Of a DNA stretch of 64,000 nt, positions 31,507 through 42,900 are shown in pieces. How positions within the stretch are numbered: the first letter of the stretch is position 1; each line of letters starts with the position of its first letter. The position numbers and the translations under genes are program-made. Under the pieces are notes generated by a model that made no database searches, had not been told where the DNA came from, and saw nothing but the letters and a program-made list of their open reading frames with translations. Source of the DNA: Fusarium oxysporum f. sp. lycopersici 4287 (lineage: Eukaryota > Ascomycota > Sordariomycetes > Hypocreales > Nectriaceae); NCBI RefSeq assembly GCF_000149955.1, contig NC_030999.1, positions 1,408,310 through 1,472,309 on the forward strand, given 5' to 3'.

Positions 31507-34500
31507 CAGCGCAGCCCCCAGATCAAATCCAATCAAACAAATTGCCAAACAAATCAATCAAACAAATACAAAATCCTCGATTTGAAATAACATTTGATAT
31601 ATTTGATACACAATATGCCATCCAGCGTCCATGCTGCCAGACCGTTGACCGCGCTTTCACAGCTTACCCGGAACCTGGCTGGTGAGCAACCCCAGCCAAT
31701 CAAAGTCCCCGAAGGAAAAATATACATAACATAACATAACATAACATAACATAACATAACATAGCAGCCAATCAAAGTCATCCATCAAGCCCTCCATTAG
31801 TGAGCTACCCCAATACCACCGTCAGGCTGGTGGGGGAGAAAGTAGCTTCTTAACTTTTACGTCCCGTCCTAGCAACATCAAGTCGCGTCAGTGCTGGTTT
31901 GTTTACCTTTCAACGCGTACCATTCCTCCCATGAGTCGACGCCTAACCCGATGGAATCCGACGACATCATGCTTCCTTCGCCTCCACCCTCTGCCTTTTC
32001 TTTTCTTCGACCACCGAGGAATTTGGCGAGTCAATTCGAGCTGACGACGCAGTCGGCATTGCCAGACCACCCTACTGTTGCAGATCTTCCGCGAGCAGTG
32101 TGGAGGAACAAACGATATGTTTTGGAAGAGTCCTTGTCCCGGAAGGGCTCGAAGGGCCGGAAGAGCTGGATCAAGCGCCATGGATTTTTTCTTGTTGAGA
32201 TCGACACTAACGATAGTCCTTTGAGTCCTTACTGGGCCTGTCGTTTGTGTGACGCGAAGGGTCAGCCTGAGTTCTTCGCCGCTGCTGCTACGAGTTCGGC
32301 AGCGGACCATCTCCGCAAGTATGTGAATGTGAATGTGACGTCGCGAGCTTGAGCATTATTGACCAACGCCAGGTCTCACAGGATTTTCGAGAGCAGTCAA
32401 GCAGCTGATCCAGATCTGTCAACCGATGAATCTGAACGGCCTAAGCGACGACGCTTGCAGTACAGCGCCGTGCCGCGTGCTAGAGTCAAGATGATCCGAG
32501 AACTGAGCCTGGGACTTCTGATCAACACCAATGTTCCTTTTTCCTTCTTCAGCGATACATTCTTTCAGCAGCTCGCTTGGCAGCTTGACCCTCACCTAGC
32601 TGACCAGATACCATGGAGCCGGCAATCGATGGGCCGTTTGCTGGATGACACGTACAAGTCTAAGAAAGATGAGATCAAGCAGGAGCTCTCAGATGCCCTT
32701 ACTAAAATCCATCTGGGGTTCGACCTGTGGACATCGCCTAATCGGCATGCTGTTATGGCAGTCACAGCTCATTTTCTTGACCGCCAGGGCAAGCACCAGT
32801 CGCGCCTATTGGCACTCCGTCGCCAGCTCGGGTGTCATAGCGGAGAGAATCTCGCGGTGACACTTGGGCAAGTGGTGCGTGAGTGGAAGATAGAGGATCG
32901 AGTTGGAACAGTGATCTCGGACAACGCATCTTCGAACGATAGCTGTCTCGTGAACTTCTACGGAGATCTCGACGCAAAGATGAGTCTGGCGGACGTTCGG
33001 GCCAGACGTATGCGCTGCTATGGGCATATCCTGAACCTGGTTGCTCGCGCCTTTCTCTACGGTGAAGATTTCGAGTCTTTCGAGGCCGAATCGCAGGTAT
33101 TTGACCTTCTCGGCCGGCGCGAGGATGACCTACGACACTGGAGAAAGAAAGGGCCGGTGGGAAAGCTCCACAATGTTGTCAAATTCATCAGGTCTTCCCC
33201 TCAGAGGTGTGAGCTCTTCAAAAGGATCTCACGCGAGAACGACGAAGCACAAGAATACCTCTTGGCGAGTGAGTCAACGGCGGAGCTAGAGGTCGTCATG
33301 AATAACGATACGAGATGGAACTCCACTTACCTCATGATCTCTCGAGCGCTCGTCAAGCAGGGAGACATCAGAGCGTTCTTGGTCCACCCAGAAGTGGAGA
33401 AATGGCTACCGGAGGCCGACATGCTGAAGGGAGATGACTGGAGACTGTTGGCGGAAATCAAACTTATTCTTGAGCCATTCTATCTACAGACTATGAGAAC
33501 GCAGGGTTGGGGCAGCGAGGGAGGTAACGGACGGCTCTGGGAAGTAATGGCGGGTATGGAGTACTTGCTGGAACACCTAGAGGATCGGAAGCTGTTCCAT
33601 CATGCCGTTCCAGGCGAGGCAGGGGGACAGGACACCAACTCGCAGGCCGAGCTGGCTCGAGAGCGACCAGACCGTAACCGGCAGCTTCCTGCTCGATTTA
33701 GGGATTGCGAGACGGATATCCATCCGCGAAAGTCCAGGCAAGGCCCCTTGTCAGATCGTGGCTCGAGACAATGCGATGATGGATCAGGCAAGCCATCAGG
33801 ATCATTAGGAATCGATGACATGGGAAAGGATCACCGACACTATTTAAGACTGTCCATCATGACTGCCTGGCAGAAACTAAACGAGTACTACACCAAGCTT
33901 GGAGACTCACCGTTGTTCGCTGCATCCATCATCCTCCACCCATCACTCGGTATGAACTATCTGGAGGTGAACTGGGCGTCGGAAGAGCAGCTTGTGTGGG
34001 TGAGGGATGCCAAAATTGGACTATCTGACTACTTGGACCGTTGGTACCACTGCAACCGGCCGGTGGATGAGCAGCAGAAGATGATCATGGACACATCGAC
34101 ATCCTTAAGCGTACCAAGGACGACAACTGAAGTTAGCGTGTTCAAGCAATGGATTAAAAGCAGGACGGTGAAGACCACGGTGATGGGGAGTGAGCTTGAG
34201 CGGTATCTGCGGCTAGAGCCGCAAGAGACTGAGGATCCAATCGAGTGGTGGATGGCTCACCAGGGACAATTCCCGATGATCAGCCAATTGGCTCTCGATA
34301 TACTCGCGATACCGGCGATGGCGACTGATTGCGAGAGGTCGTTCAGCCTAGCCAAGTTAACGCTGACGACGCAGAGGCTTTCGATGACGACGGAAACGCT
34401 GGAGAAGTTACAATGCCTTAAGAACTGGGTTAGACATGGTGCGGTGAAGCTAGGGGCGACAATAGGTGGGGGGGACGAGGGCCAATGGGAGATTGGAGAT

Positions 34501-34644
34501 GTTAGCATGGAAGCATAGAGAGTCAGATTTGAAATATTTGAAATATTTGAATAAATATTTCAAACAACAAATCCAGTCTTGTGAGTTATCAAATATCTCA
34601 AATATGACCTCGGATTTGATTTGTTTGATTTGAGGGCAGCGCTG
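31507..34644 (+). mobile_element. hAT DNA transposon (element 4), apparently full length
   Basis: Inverted ends CAGCGCAGCCCCC and CAGCGCTGCCCTC, followed on both sides by TCAAA/CAAAT-rich subterminal repeats. The 8-bp flanks do not match (AACCTGTG, TGATTATT), so the exact border or the target duplication is uncertain. An AACAT pentanucleotide repeat at 31726-31763 lies in the leader. Confidence 0.8.
31951..34518 (+). CDS. hAT transposase (element 4), 837 residues, one intron
   Basis: Exons 31951-32318 and 32373-34518 (2514 bases, in frame; intron GTATGT...CCAG of 54 bp). An N-terminal BED-like finger is split by the intron (CRLCDAKGQPEF ... HLRKSH). Core blocks are LGFDLWTSPNRHAVMAV, GTVISDNASSNDS and CYGHILNLVARAFLYG. 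The motif NNDTRWNSTYLMI is followed by a hydrophilic low-conservation insert (about codons 540-610). The C-terminal dimerisation domain is LALDILAIPAMATDCERSF. The insert reads as Arg/Asp-rich and might be an unspliced intron or drifted sequence, but the frame stays open. Confidence 0.9.
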
Positions 34645-34662
34645 TGATTATTATTGACTCCT

Positions 34663-34833
34663 TGCAGTCGAAGGACCTTTGAGGCCTCATATCTTCGACT
34701 GATTCCTCCTAGGACTTGAGCCCTAGAGTCCTGGATGACAGTCCCACGATTTGAGTTTTAGGACATCAAAATTTAACTTTATATCTTGAACCTTAATCCT
34801 GAAGTTGAGGGGGAACCATCAATTCTTCCAACA
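34663..34833 (-). repeat. Solo LTR (family 2)
   Basis: 171 bp with TG...CA ends; read on the minus strand it begins TGTTGGAAGAATTGATGG. It is the uninterrupted counterpart of the split LTR at 11070-11113 / 12957-13055. The flanks do not show a clear 5-bp duplication. Confidence 0.7.
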
Positions 34834-34859
34834 CTTCCTCCCTTGCTTATCTTCAAAGG

Positions 34860-35720
34860 GAAGACGGTCCAACGGCAATGTTTCCCAGAGACATCAGACT
34901 TCCAGGAAACCTAGGACTTTACCTGCAGCAAGAAGGGTTAGACAAATAACTATACTGCATTAGTTTGGCTAAAAACGGTCTTCATACCGTTGACAAAGCC
35001 CGAGAAGAAGAACAAACCTCGACTTCTTATCCTTGACGGTTATGGAAGTCACATAACCGAGAAACTCCTTCGAGAGTGCTTTGAGAATAATATCTACCTG
35101 TTGTTCCTTCCAGAATATGCTTTCCATGTCTTACAACCATTAGATATTGCTGTATTTGGTCCTCTAATGTGGCCCTATCGTCATTAGATATCAGATCTTG
35201 CTCCTATTGCAGACCTGAGTCGTATTAGAAAGATATCCGTTCTTGATAATTAAAATAAACTTCGGAGGGAATCTATTACAAAGTCTAATGCTTGTGCCGG
35301 GTTCGAAGCAACCGGACTGTGGCCGGTCAACATGGCGAAGGTTTTGATGAATCCGATGGTCACGCAGATTCCAAAGACACCAATTCCCACTGTTACAGCT
35401 ATTTCGCCCACCTCAAAACAGTCACAGCGTCTCTGCAATACTCCTCGTTCGTCTATGCAAGTCAGAACAACCCTCTCTGGCCTGTCGCCGCGTGTTACGG
35501 AAGATCCGACTGTCAGGCTGTTATTTCGAAAGATCGGTAGTCCATTGGACTGCCAATCCTTCGATATAGAGGAGCAACGTATGGAAATATCACTACTGCG
35601 GAAGTCAAATGAATAATTTCAACCAGAAAAGAGGCGAAAAGTCACTTATAATGACAATGCTGAATTCGCAAAAGTTCCAATGATCAAGAAAGCCCGTGAG
35701 GCGATATAGAAAGTGTTACA
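34860..35720 (+). pseudogene. Pogo transposase relict (element 3)
   Basis: The frame reads FTCSKKG, a TAG where Trp is expected, then TALVWLKTVF, RLLILDGYGSHITEKLL and LQPLDIAVFGPL (second and third catalytic Asp blocks). It continues with more stops (about 35185, 35250, 35614) as FEATGLWPVNMAKVLM and a basic tail. It lacks the N-terminal half. Stop positions suit G-to-A or C-to-T changes. Confidence 0.78.
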
Positions 35721-37052
35721 ACCCGCCAAGACATCTGCAACAATACAGGGATTAGAACTTGATCTATGCAATTAATCCCATCTGAATATTCATTAGTAAA
35801 AGTATTGTTTTATTTGAATAATATTATGTTGTGTTGTGGTACGAATTCCTTATAATATCGAGATTACTGGTGTTATGAAAAGGTGCCGGTTTCTGGGTGC
35901 CCGACATTAGAGGGTTAGCGAGGATATTCAGGGTATATACAACTACATGCGAGAAGGTCCACGACCAGCACCGTCGATCTTTGGAGCACCAGGGCCCGAG
36001 TAACAGTCGAAGCCTAAAATGTACTGAGGAAGTTTGTACTTATATGTCATTCTGTCGAGGCGTCGATCGAGGTACCATAAACTACAGGAAGTGGCATGCT
36101 CAAAACCAGAGGGCGTTCAATGGGTGAATGCACTCCATTTGCAGTGAACTGTTCAAGTTCACGAATCTGACTGGTGCCCAGGTTTTGCATCAGTGTTCCC
36201 GACGCAGGCTTTGCAGCCTACAGCTCAATCAACTTTGTCCATGCCACTAATGCCAGTTCATGTTCGGCACTCAGCTGAGTGATTGCAAAGCTCCTGCTTT
36301 AGAGGGAGTCAGGACAAGGTAGCCGCTCAAGGGTCCCAGATTCCTTGCCTTGTTTTAAACCAAGGAGGGAAATGCAAGGCACCGCCGAATGGCAGAGGAA
36401 TCACTCTGTCAAGTTTTGCTCGTGGTATTAGCTATCAAATGCTATGACTTGGCGTGCCAGAAATTCTTTATTGGTTTCGTTCTTCCTATCCAATTCCTCC
36501 AAGTGCAGAGACGTAACCTCTAGTATTGATTTGACCCTACAAGTCTAACCGGAACACGCTGGCGCAGGTGTCTGTCTCGCTTATATGATTAGCCGGAAGA
36601 CGGTTGTGGGTGAGGCAATTAAACAATGTCATCGAGAACTGGGACAATATGAAAATATTGAGCCCCGAACCTCTCTCAAACTCGCTCATTTGACCAATCT
36701 CGACGCTATCCTTGTTGTGTAGCTTTATAAAGCTCGACCTGGGCACTTTCGCCTCTCAGGTCCAGATCACTATGGGTATGTAACCAGGTAAAGACTTTGT
36801 CGTAAAACCATCAAGCTCTTGAACATTTACTTGTCACGCCACCTTTAAATAACTGCTAAGCCATATTCGACTTGCTTTCTCCCTTACTCCTTTCGTTGAG
36901 GTTTCTTGTCCATCGAAATATACTGGCGTGTGTATGAGAGTACACGTATCTGCGAGTACCGTGTCCCTATTTAGTGACATTGTCGTTAAACGACATGTGG
37001 CGCTCTCTGTGTCGCATTCGATCTGGTTGGTCCAGTCGGGGAATCTACTATC
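35721..37052. other. Gene-free, probably degenerate sequence
   Basis: No frame with a recognisable domain and no repeat matching elsewhere in the window was found. Confidence 0.45.
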
Positions 37053-37564
37053 TCAATTACATTGGGCATCATTGGTTTTTAGGCAAGGCACGCGCGCGAT
37101 TTGAAGTGAATTTTCCTTCCCCTCCCCTCCCCCCATTGCTTTCTCAGCTGTCTGAGGCTTCGAACGGGTTCGTCGCTTCCTGCTTCGCTCCTCTTGCTCA
37201 ATAACAGGGACTGCGGCAGGGATGAACTCAACGCCACGGTTGCGGCTGTTGGGTCGTGCGTGCAACTTGCGGTGGTTGTTGAGGTTATCTTGGCGGTTGA
37301 ATTGGTCCTTTCCGCAGAACTCGCAGGAGAAACGGTTAGGCCCTTCACCGTGATAACTGCCTAATGTTAATGATCATGTCCAATTTTCATCACTTGCAGT
37401 GAAACTCACGTTTGCTTATGACGCCTGAGGTGCTCGTTTCGTCGGAAGCCCTTGTGGAAACCGGGGTAGTCACACTTGGACATGGCTCTTCGAACCATGT
37501 CAGCTTGTCCAGGGTCAGACTTGATAGATCGCTTCCTTGATGATTGAATCTTATGTTTCTGCAT
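37053..37564 (-). CDS. C2H2 zinc-finger protein, small, possibly 5'-incomplete
   Basis: Exons 37564-37410 and 37356-37053 (459 bases, 152 residues). The intron 37409-37357 has GTGAGT...GGCAG, and the joint restores HKQTYHGEGPNRFSC. The second finger is canonical (CEFCGKDQFNRQDNLNNHRKLH split as C-x2-C and H-x3-H). The first (CDYPGFHKGFRRNEHLRRH) has Phe where the second Cys should be, so it may not bind zinc. A basic Arg/Lys tail follows (RSRKRRTRSK), fitting a nuclear DNA-binding role. The frame is open upstream of the chosen Met, and more exons may exist toward 37915. A truncated mimp starts 0.78 kb upstream. Confidence 0.68.
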
Positions 37565-38348
37565 TCTTGCGCCCTTCTGCTCAATCTTTATGGAATGCCT
37601 AGGTGGCCTATATCATACAGCGACTTACTCACAGACAGGCCCTGAATGTTATCCGATGCTGCACATTGAAGTGGACCGAAGGGCAAGAGTATAACCGTAG
37701 AGGTTTGAAGTGACTTGATAATGGAGGCCGAGGTCTTTGGGAAAGATATTGCATGTATGGATAGCCTTACAATTGGGCAAGTGATGCGAGTTCGTGGCCT
37801 GCATGGATCGCATGCTGTCTTGGATGCATGCGCATGTGTCAGTTATGATCATGCTCTTGATGCCAGGCGCTTCGCGAATCATCAACCGCATACGCCACCT
37901 CCAAAAATCAGGCATAGGTCATCCCCTTTTGAGCTACGCTATAGATTCAACGTCGTCAGTTTATTTTCTAAAATCAGATGGTCAGCTATATATCAACCTT
38001 TCCGGTAGAGGTTTTAAACCTACCGGGGATAGTCTGCCACAAGGTAGTCTGAAGAGTTTACTTACTACTTGAACTGGGTATATCAATAGTAGCTTCTATC
38101 AATGCTAGATTTGATTATTGGTATAAGTACCAAGGTCAGGTAAATAATCCTTGTGCTAAGACTTGTAATCCAGTACCTACTTAATTTGGCTAAGTACAAC
38201 AATCTTAGGGTTAAACTAACTACTTTTGATACGAAGTGTGGGTGTATGGTATACCCTGTCACGTTCCCTTGGATGCAAGCTACATATCCCTTGTATTCTA
38301 TGCACCAATATAACCCTTGCTGGGGATTATCCTCCTAATTCTAAGCTA
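37565..38348. other. Upstream region of the C2H2 gene
   Basis: May hold unresolved 5' exons (a minus-strand frame lies at 37915-37649). Nothing else recognised before the mimp end at 38349. Confidence 0.4.
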
Positions 38349-38497
38349 CAGTGGGATGCAATAAGTTTGAATACCTTTTCAAGTACTGTTACCCCCTGTC
38401 TAGCCTATTTGGAGTTCGGCCTTCTTCTGATTTAAGAAACAAGCTTGATCTAACCAATCACTATATTCTTAGTAGCCGTGCAAAAGCTAATATTTAC
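38349..38497 (+). mobile_element. mimp, 3'-truncated
   Basis: Starts CAGTGGGATGCAATAA after TA, continues TTTGAATACC and aligns with the mimp at 59296-59517 for about 150 bp. The right end is absent. Confidence 0.8.
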
Positions 38498-39990
38498 AAC
38501 CCCTTACTAACAAAGGAAGTCTACCCCTTCACCCTCGATGCGCTTCCGATGAGCTTGGCGCTGATAATACTCAACGCGATGAATCCTGGCCTCGTTCTAC
38601 GTGGGACGGATAGCGAATTTCCCTCTCGGCCAAGCGGAAAGAACAGCTATACGAAGGCAAAAAAAAAAGAAGAAAAAAAGAAGGAACGCCAACAATCAAG
38701 GGCTACTAACAGTACTCGCAAAAAAAGAGAGTATATCCGTATGGAGTATATCGGATAGCAAACTAGTCGCTAGTTGTTAGGACACGTCTAACGTATTATT
38801 GCCAGTTTGTGTTTCTCTTTAAAAGCCTGGATATGAGGCAATGGCCGCGCAGTCATGCGTTGTTTTCTTAGATTTATATACGCAGAACGACATCCCTCTT
38901 GTAGCGACGTACGTCCGCACGTTCGCGTGCTTGTTAGATTAATTGTCAGACATCTCTCTGCAGGTACACAGTAGAAGTCTCTTTCGAACTAAGCACCAGC
39001 GACAAACTCCCGGGCTACAGTTACAGGTTATGTGGTGATGGTAGCTTGGTAGCGCCGTAAACACCACACCATCAATATAAGACGTAGGGAGAATAGGATG
39101 TCAATTAGGTTGTACTCACTCTTCAACAACTAGCCTTGCTTAGGGTCCAAAGGGTGAGAGTCTCTGGGCTTCTTTATTTTTCTCGCAGACTGCTTCACGA
39201 TGCACTTGTTAAAGCTGAAATAAGAGAGAAGGCTCTCTGAGTTCAGGGGCAAGCACCTAAGCTTCCTCATTCAATTACCGCTAAAATCACATCCCTATTT
39301 CCCGTATATCAAGGACTGTAAGCATGAACCCGTTGACAGGTAGTCTCTATTGCTTGGTGCCTGTTCTGCTACATAGCTATTGCATGTAAGTTCACTGTAT
39401 CACGATTCCCGAGCAAATTTGATGTACTAAATTGCATGGTGAGTGTCAGGGATATCTACCCCGGCTGTAGGACTTCTGGTGATAAGGGTAAAACGGAAAA
39501 CAAGGGCCACGCTGACACTTGGTCCGCACGATCGTAGGCGCAAGTCCAGGCTCTGAGAAAGAGCTAGGACGCGCCACTTTTAGAGGTTTGTCGTAATAGA
39601 TAAAATTATACCTGATTTGAATGGCGAGTCTTAACAGCACCCTTTTAAAAGTGTCTCGCTGTCTCATCTTGTTTATTCAGCCGAAGGCTGACTCTACATT
39701 AATTCATAAGTTTTCCCGAGTAATGAGGGTTTGGTGCAGACAGGGATAAATAAGTTTCTCGGAATCTGATTGGTCCAGATTTTGTATGGCCAGCCGCGAA
39801 AGAACGCGCAACTGGCTGATGGCACCAAAAGAGTGGGGCCAATCGGTGCTGGCCCCTGAAAGGCTCACGCGGAGTGCCGGCAGCTTGCGTCCATTTGGAA
39901 TTGTTTGTTTACTCAGTACTGTGCCAGTACCACGCGTTCAATTCATCTCCCCAATTCGACAGGTCTCGATATGGCCTCGTTGATTGAGTA
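38498..39990. other. Gene-free spacer; probable 5' part of the Helitron near its right side
   Basis: Purine-rich tract at 38660-38730; no domains. The Helitron 5' terminus should lie here, but I could not define it. Confidence 0.4.
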
Positions 39991-42900
39991 ATGGATATCG
40001 GTCTCAACCCCGAAGAGCTCTCTACTGATTTACTCTTCGTTGTTTGTGCTCGTTGTGGGGAGGAGAGACCGGAGAGTGCCTTCAGAGCAAAGAGGCAGTC
40101 TGCTGGGCAAACTAAGCAATGCATAGACTGCCGTAACCAGCGCGTTTCTCATGTAAGTTCTGCCTTCCTCGTCTATAAGTCTCTTAACCCTCATCAAATG
40201 AAGCATTCTAGATCCAAAGTCGTGCTCCAGACGCTGCGGAACATTGCACTTCGTCCATCCTCACCTGGCAGACCTGCCACGAAGAGAACCGAAGGAGATG
40301 CTGGCCTATCGCCTCCCAACGAGAGATCCGGAACCCAGCCTACATCGCCAGAGAAGCTACGGCAACTTCATACAGCTAGGAGTTTATTCGGAGAGTCAAT
40401 TAGCCAGCCGCACGTAGTGCTAGGGACGCCAATTCCACCAACCCAACAAAGCTCGCGGCTCTTCCGGGCTCTAGCTCCGTCACCGCCTGTGCAGCCAACG
40501 ACCCATCCACTCGTCTCACATTCTGATCCATCTACTCTTCGAAGCAGCACACCTGGTGTGGATTACCCTTACTTGGCCACCAGGTTCCACAAGGGGGGGA
40601 AGGACTCGCAAGATGATTCCTTGAAGGCTGGGGCGAGGGCCAAGCTGGCTGTTATCCAGCGCGACCATCGTTCACGACGCCGTGCAGGGGAGACTGTGTC
40701 ACTGACTCCCACAATATCTCAACTTGGCTTCTTGGAAGATTTTGAGGGTCCTGGAGAAGGTATCCTTGTTCTGTGGCCCCAGTAGTTTGTTCAGGCTAAC
40801 CACGGAACGTAGATGGGAGTCAAGATCAACTACGACCGAGTGGGTTTCTAGATGGGGATGGGATAATCAAGGAAGGGGATGACAGGGGACAGTTCTCTGA
40901 ATCTGATATTGACGCCGATGACTATTTCAACTTGCTGCTTTCACCTGATCGACCACGGAGGTACCTCAAACAATTAGGGGTAGAGTCTGATTCCGATCTA
41001 GGGGACGAAGACGAGAACGACGATAATGATTGCGTGGATGGAAGCCCTCTTCGCCATCGCTTGCGGCAGCCTTCCGCACAGCTAAGGCGTGGTCGCCGTG
41101 GTCCTGCCCCTGGTACAGGAGGGCGGCCAAGAAAATCTCGAAGGCAAACTCGATCGTCGATGCCGCCACGGCGTATTCGGAGTCCAGTGATAATTCCACC
41201 TGAAGAATCGGCGGTCTTTCATGCGCAAGATCCGGTGTGGAATGGCGACCTTGAGGCTTGCGCCTTGACTGGTCGCGATAAGGCAATCCTCCGCGAGTTC
41301 TGGACAAAGCTGGACAATGACCAAATGCAGTTTTGCGGTCGATGCCGGGAGTGTTGGTTCCAGATGAAGATCGATTGCGATGGCATTTGTGCGCGTTGTT
41401 ATCGAAAAGATGAGAAACGCCACCCCGACGAGCCGTACTTCTTCTCTGCGGATAATCAGCTCGACTTTGGCCCTGTACCGGCCCGGTTGCCCCAGCTTAC
41501 GCCTACCGAAGAGTCTTTGATTGCTCGTGTTCACGTCCACGTGAACATTATGCTTGTGCGAGGGCAGCAGTACAAGTATCGGGGGCACGTAGTTCACTTT
41601 CTCCGTGAGGTTGGCTTAGTGTACAACCAGCTCCCGCTTCTGCCGCAGGAGTTGAACATTGTATTACTACGTCCTGCCAATACGTCGTCCCACGCAATTC
41701 TTAGTCGGCAATTCACCCGCCAGTTCCGTGTCCGCCGCCAGCCGGTTGTCATATGGCTAGACTACCTCCGGCGCCATCATCCTGGGTATCGATGCGTCGT
41801 CATCGACGAAGAGAGGCTAAATCAATTGCCCCAAGATGGCAATGTCCTGGATGCCATCCCCCAGAGTCAGGTGGAGGCTGCGGATGTTGGACCCGAGGAA
41901 GATCAGGAGGCAGAGCCTGACCTGGAGGACGAGGCTGCAGTGCCAGACATGTTGGCAAAGGACACGGAGCTCGATGCTCTGCGGTCTATTCTCGCCGGAG
42001 AGTCGGAAGCTGATTCAGAGCTTTCCACAAGCTTCCAGGCGCAGGCGCAACACGAGCTGCAGCTCCCGAATATACGACACACACCCATTAATGAGTTCAA
42101 TCGCTCTCATGCCCTACTCTCCTTGGCGTTTCCCTGCCTCTTTCCTGACGGTAGAGCCGACTTTGTTGAACCTCGATTGCGCTCCATTGATTACAAGGAT
42201 TACGTCGAGCACGCGATGCGCTGGCACGACGGGCGTTTTGCACGCCACCCGACCTTCCGCTTCGTCGCCTTCAACACGCTAATGCGGTCACAAGCACGTT
42301 CGCGGTCCAGATTCTTCGTGAAGCAACATGATGGGAGACAGCAGCCGCTGACGCGAGAGCAACTTATTCAGGCGCTGGAACACAGCGAGGACCCCGAGGC
42401 GCAGGCGCTGATCAACTCGATCACAAGGCATGCGGTGTCTATTCGCGGTACGCGTCCATTCTGGAACAAAAAGAGGCAGGACCTCGAGGCCTATGCCTAT
42501 AACCTTGGTTGTCCTGGTGCATTCATCACGTTTAGCCCGGCAGATTTACACTGGCGGAGTCTCTACCAGCACATGCCCCAGTATGACGACTGGCTAGCCG
42601 CCACCGAGCCGGAGAGGATGGCTCTATCGCGCCGCCTATTGCGGCAGAACCCTCACATTGCTGCTTTCCACTTCTACCGCCGATACACCCTCTTTCGGGA
42701 TATCGTGCTAAGTAAGAAGTTCAGCATCACAGATTACTGGGATCGGTACGAATGGCAAGGCCGTGGTAGCCCACACAACCACGGCCTGTACTGGATGGAT
42801 AATTGTCCAGGGGCCGACATGGAGGACGAAGCGGCTCGTGATGTATTTGCACGCACATGGGGATTCCACGTCACTGCCATTAACCCTGAGCCGAGTAGGA

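Noticed and set aside
31499..34652. 8-bp target duplication for the hAT at 31507-34644
   Set aside because: Flanks AACCTGTG and TGATTATT do not match under any border I tried.
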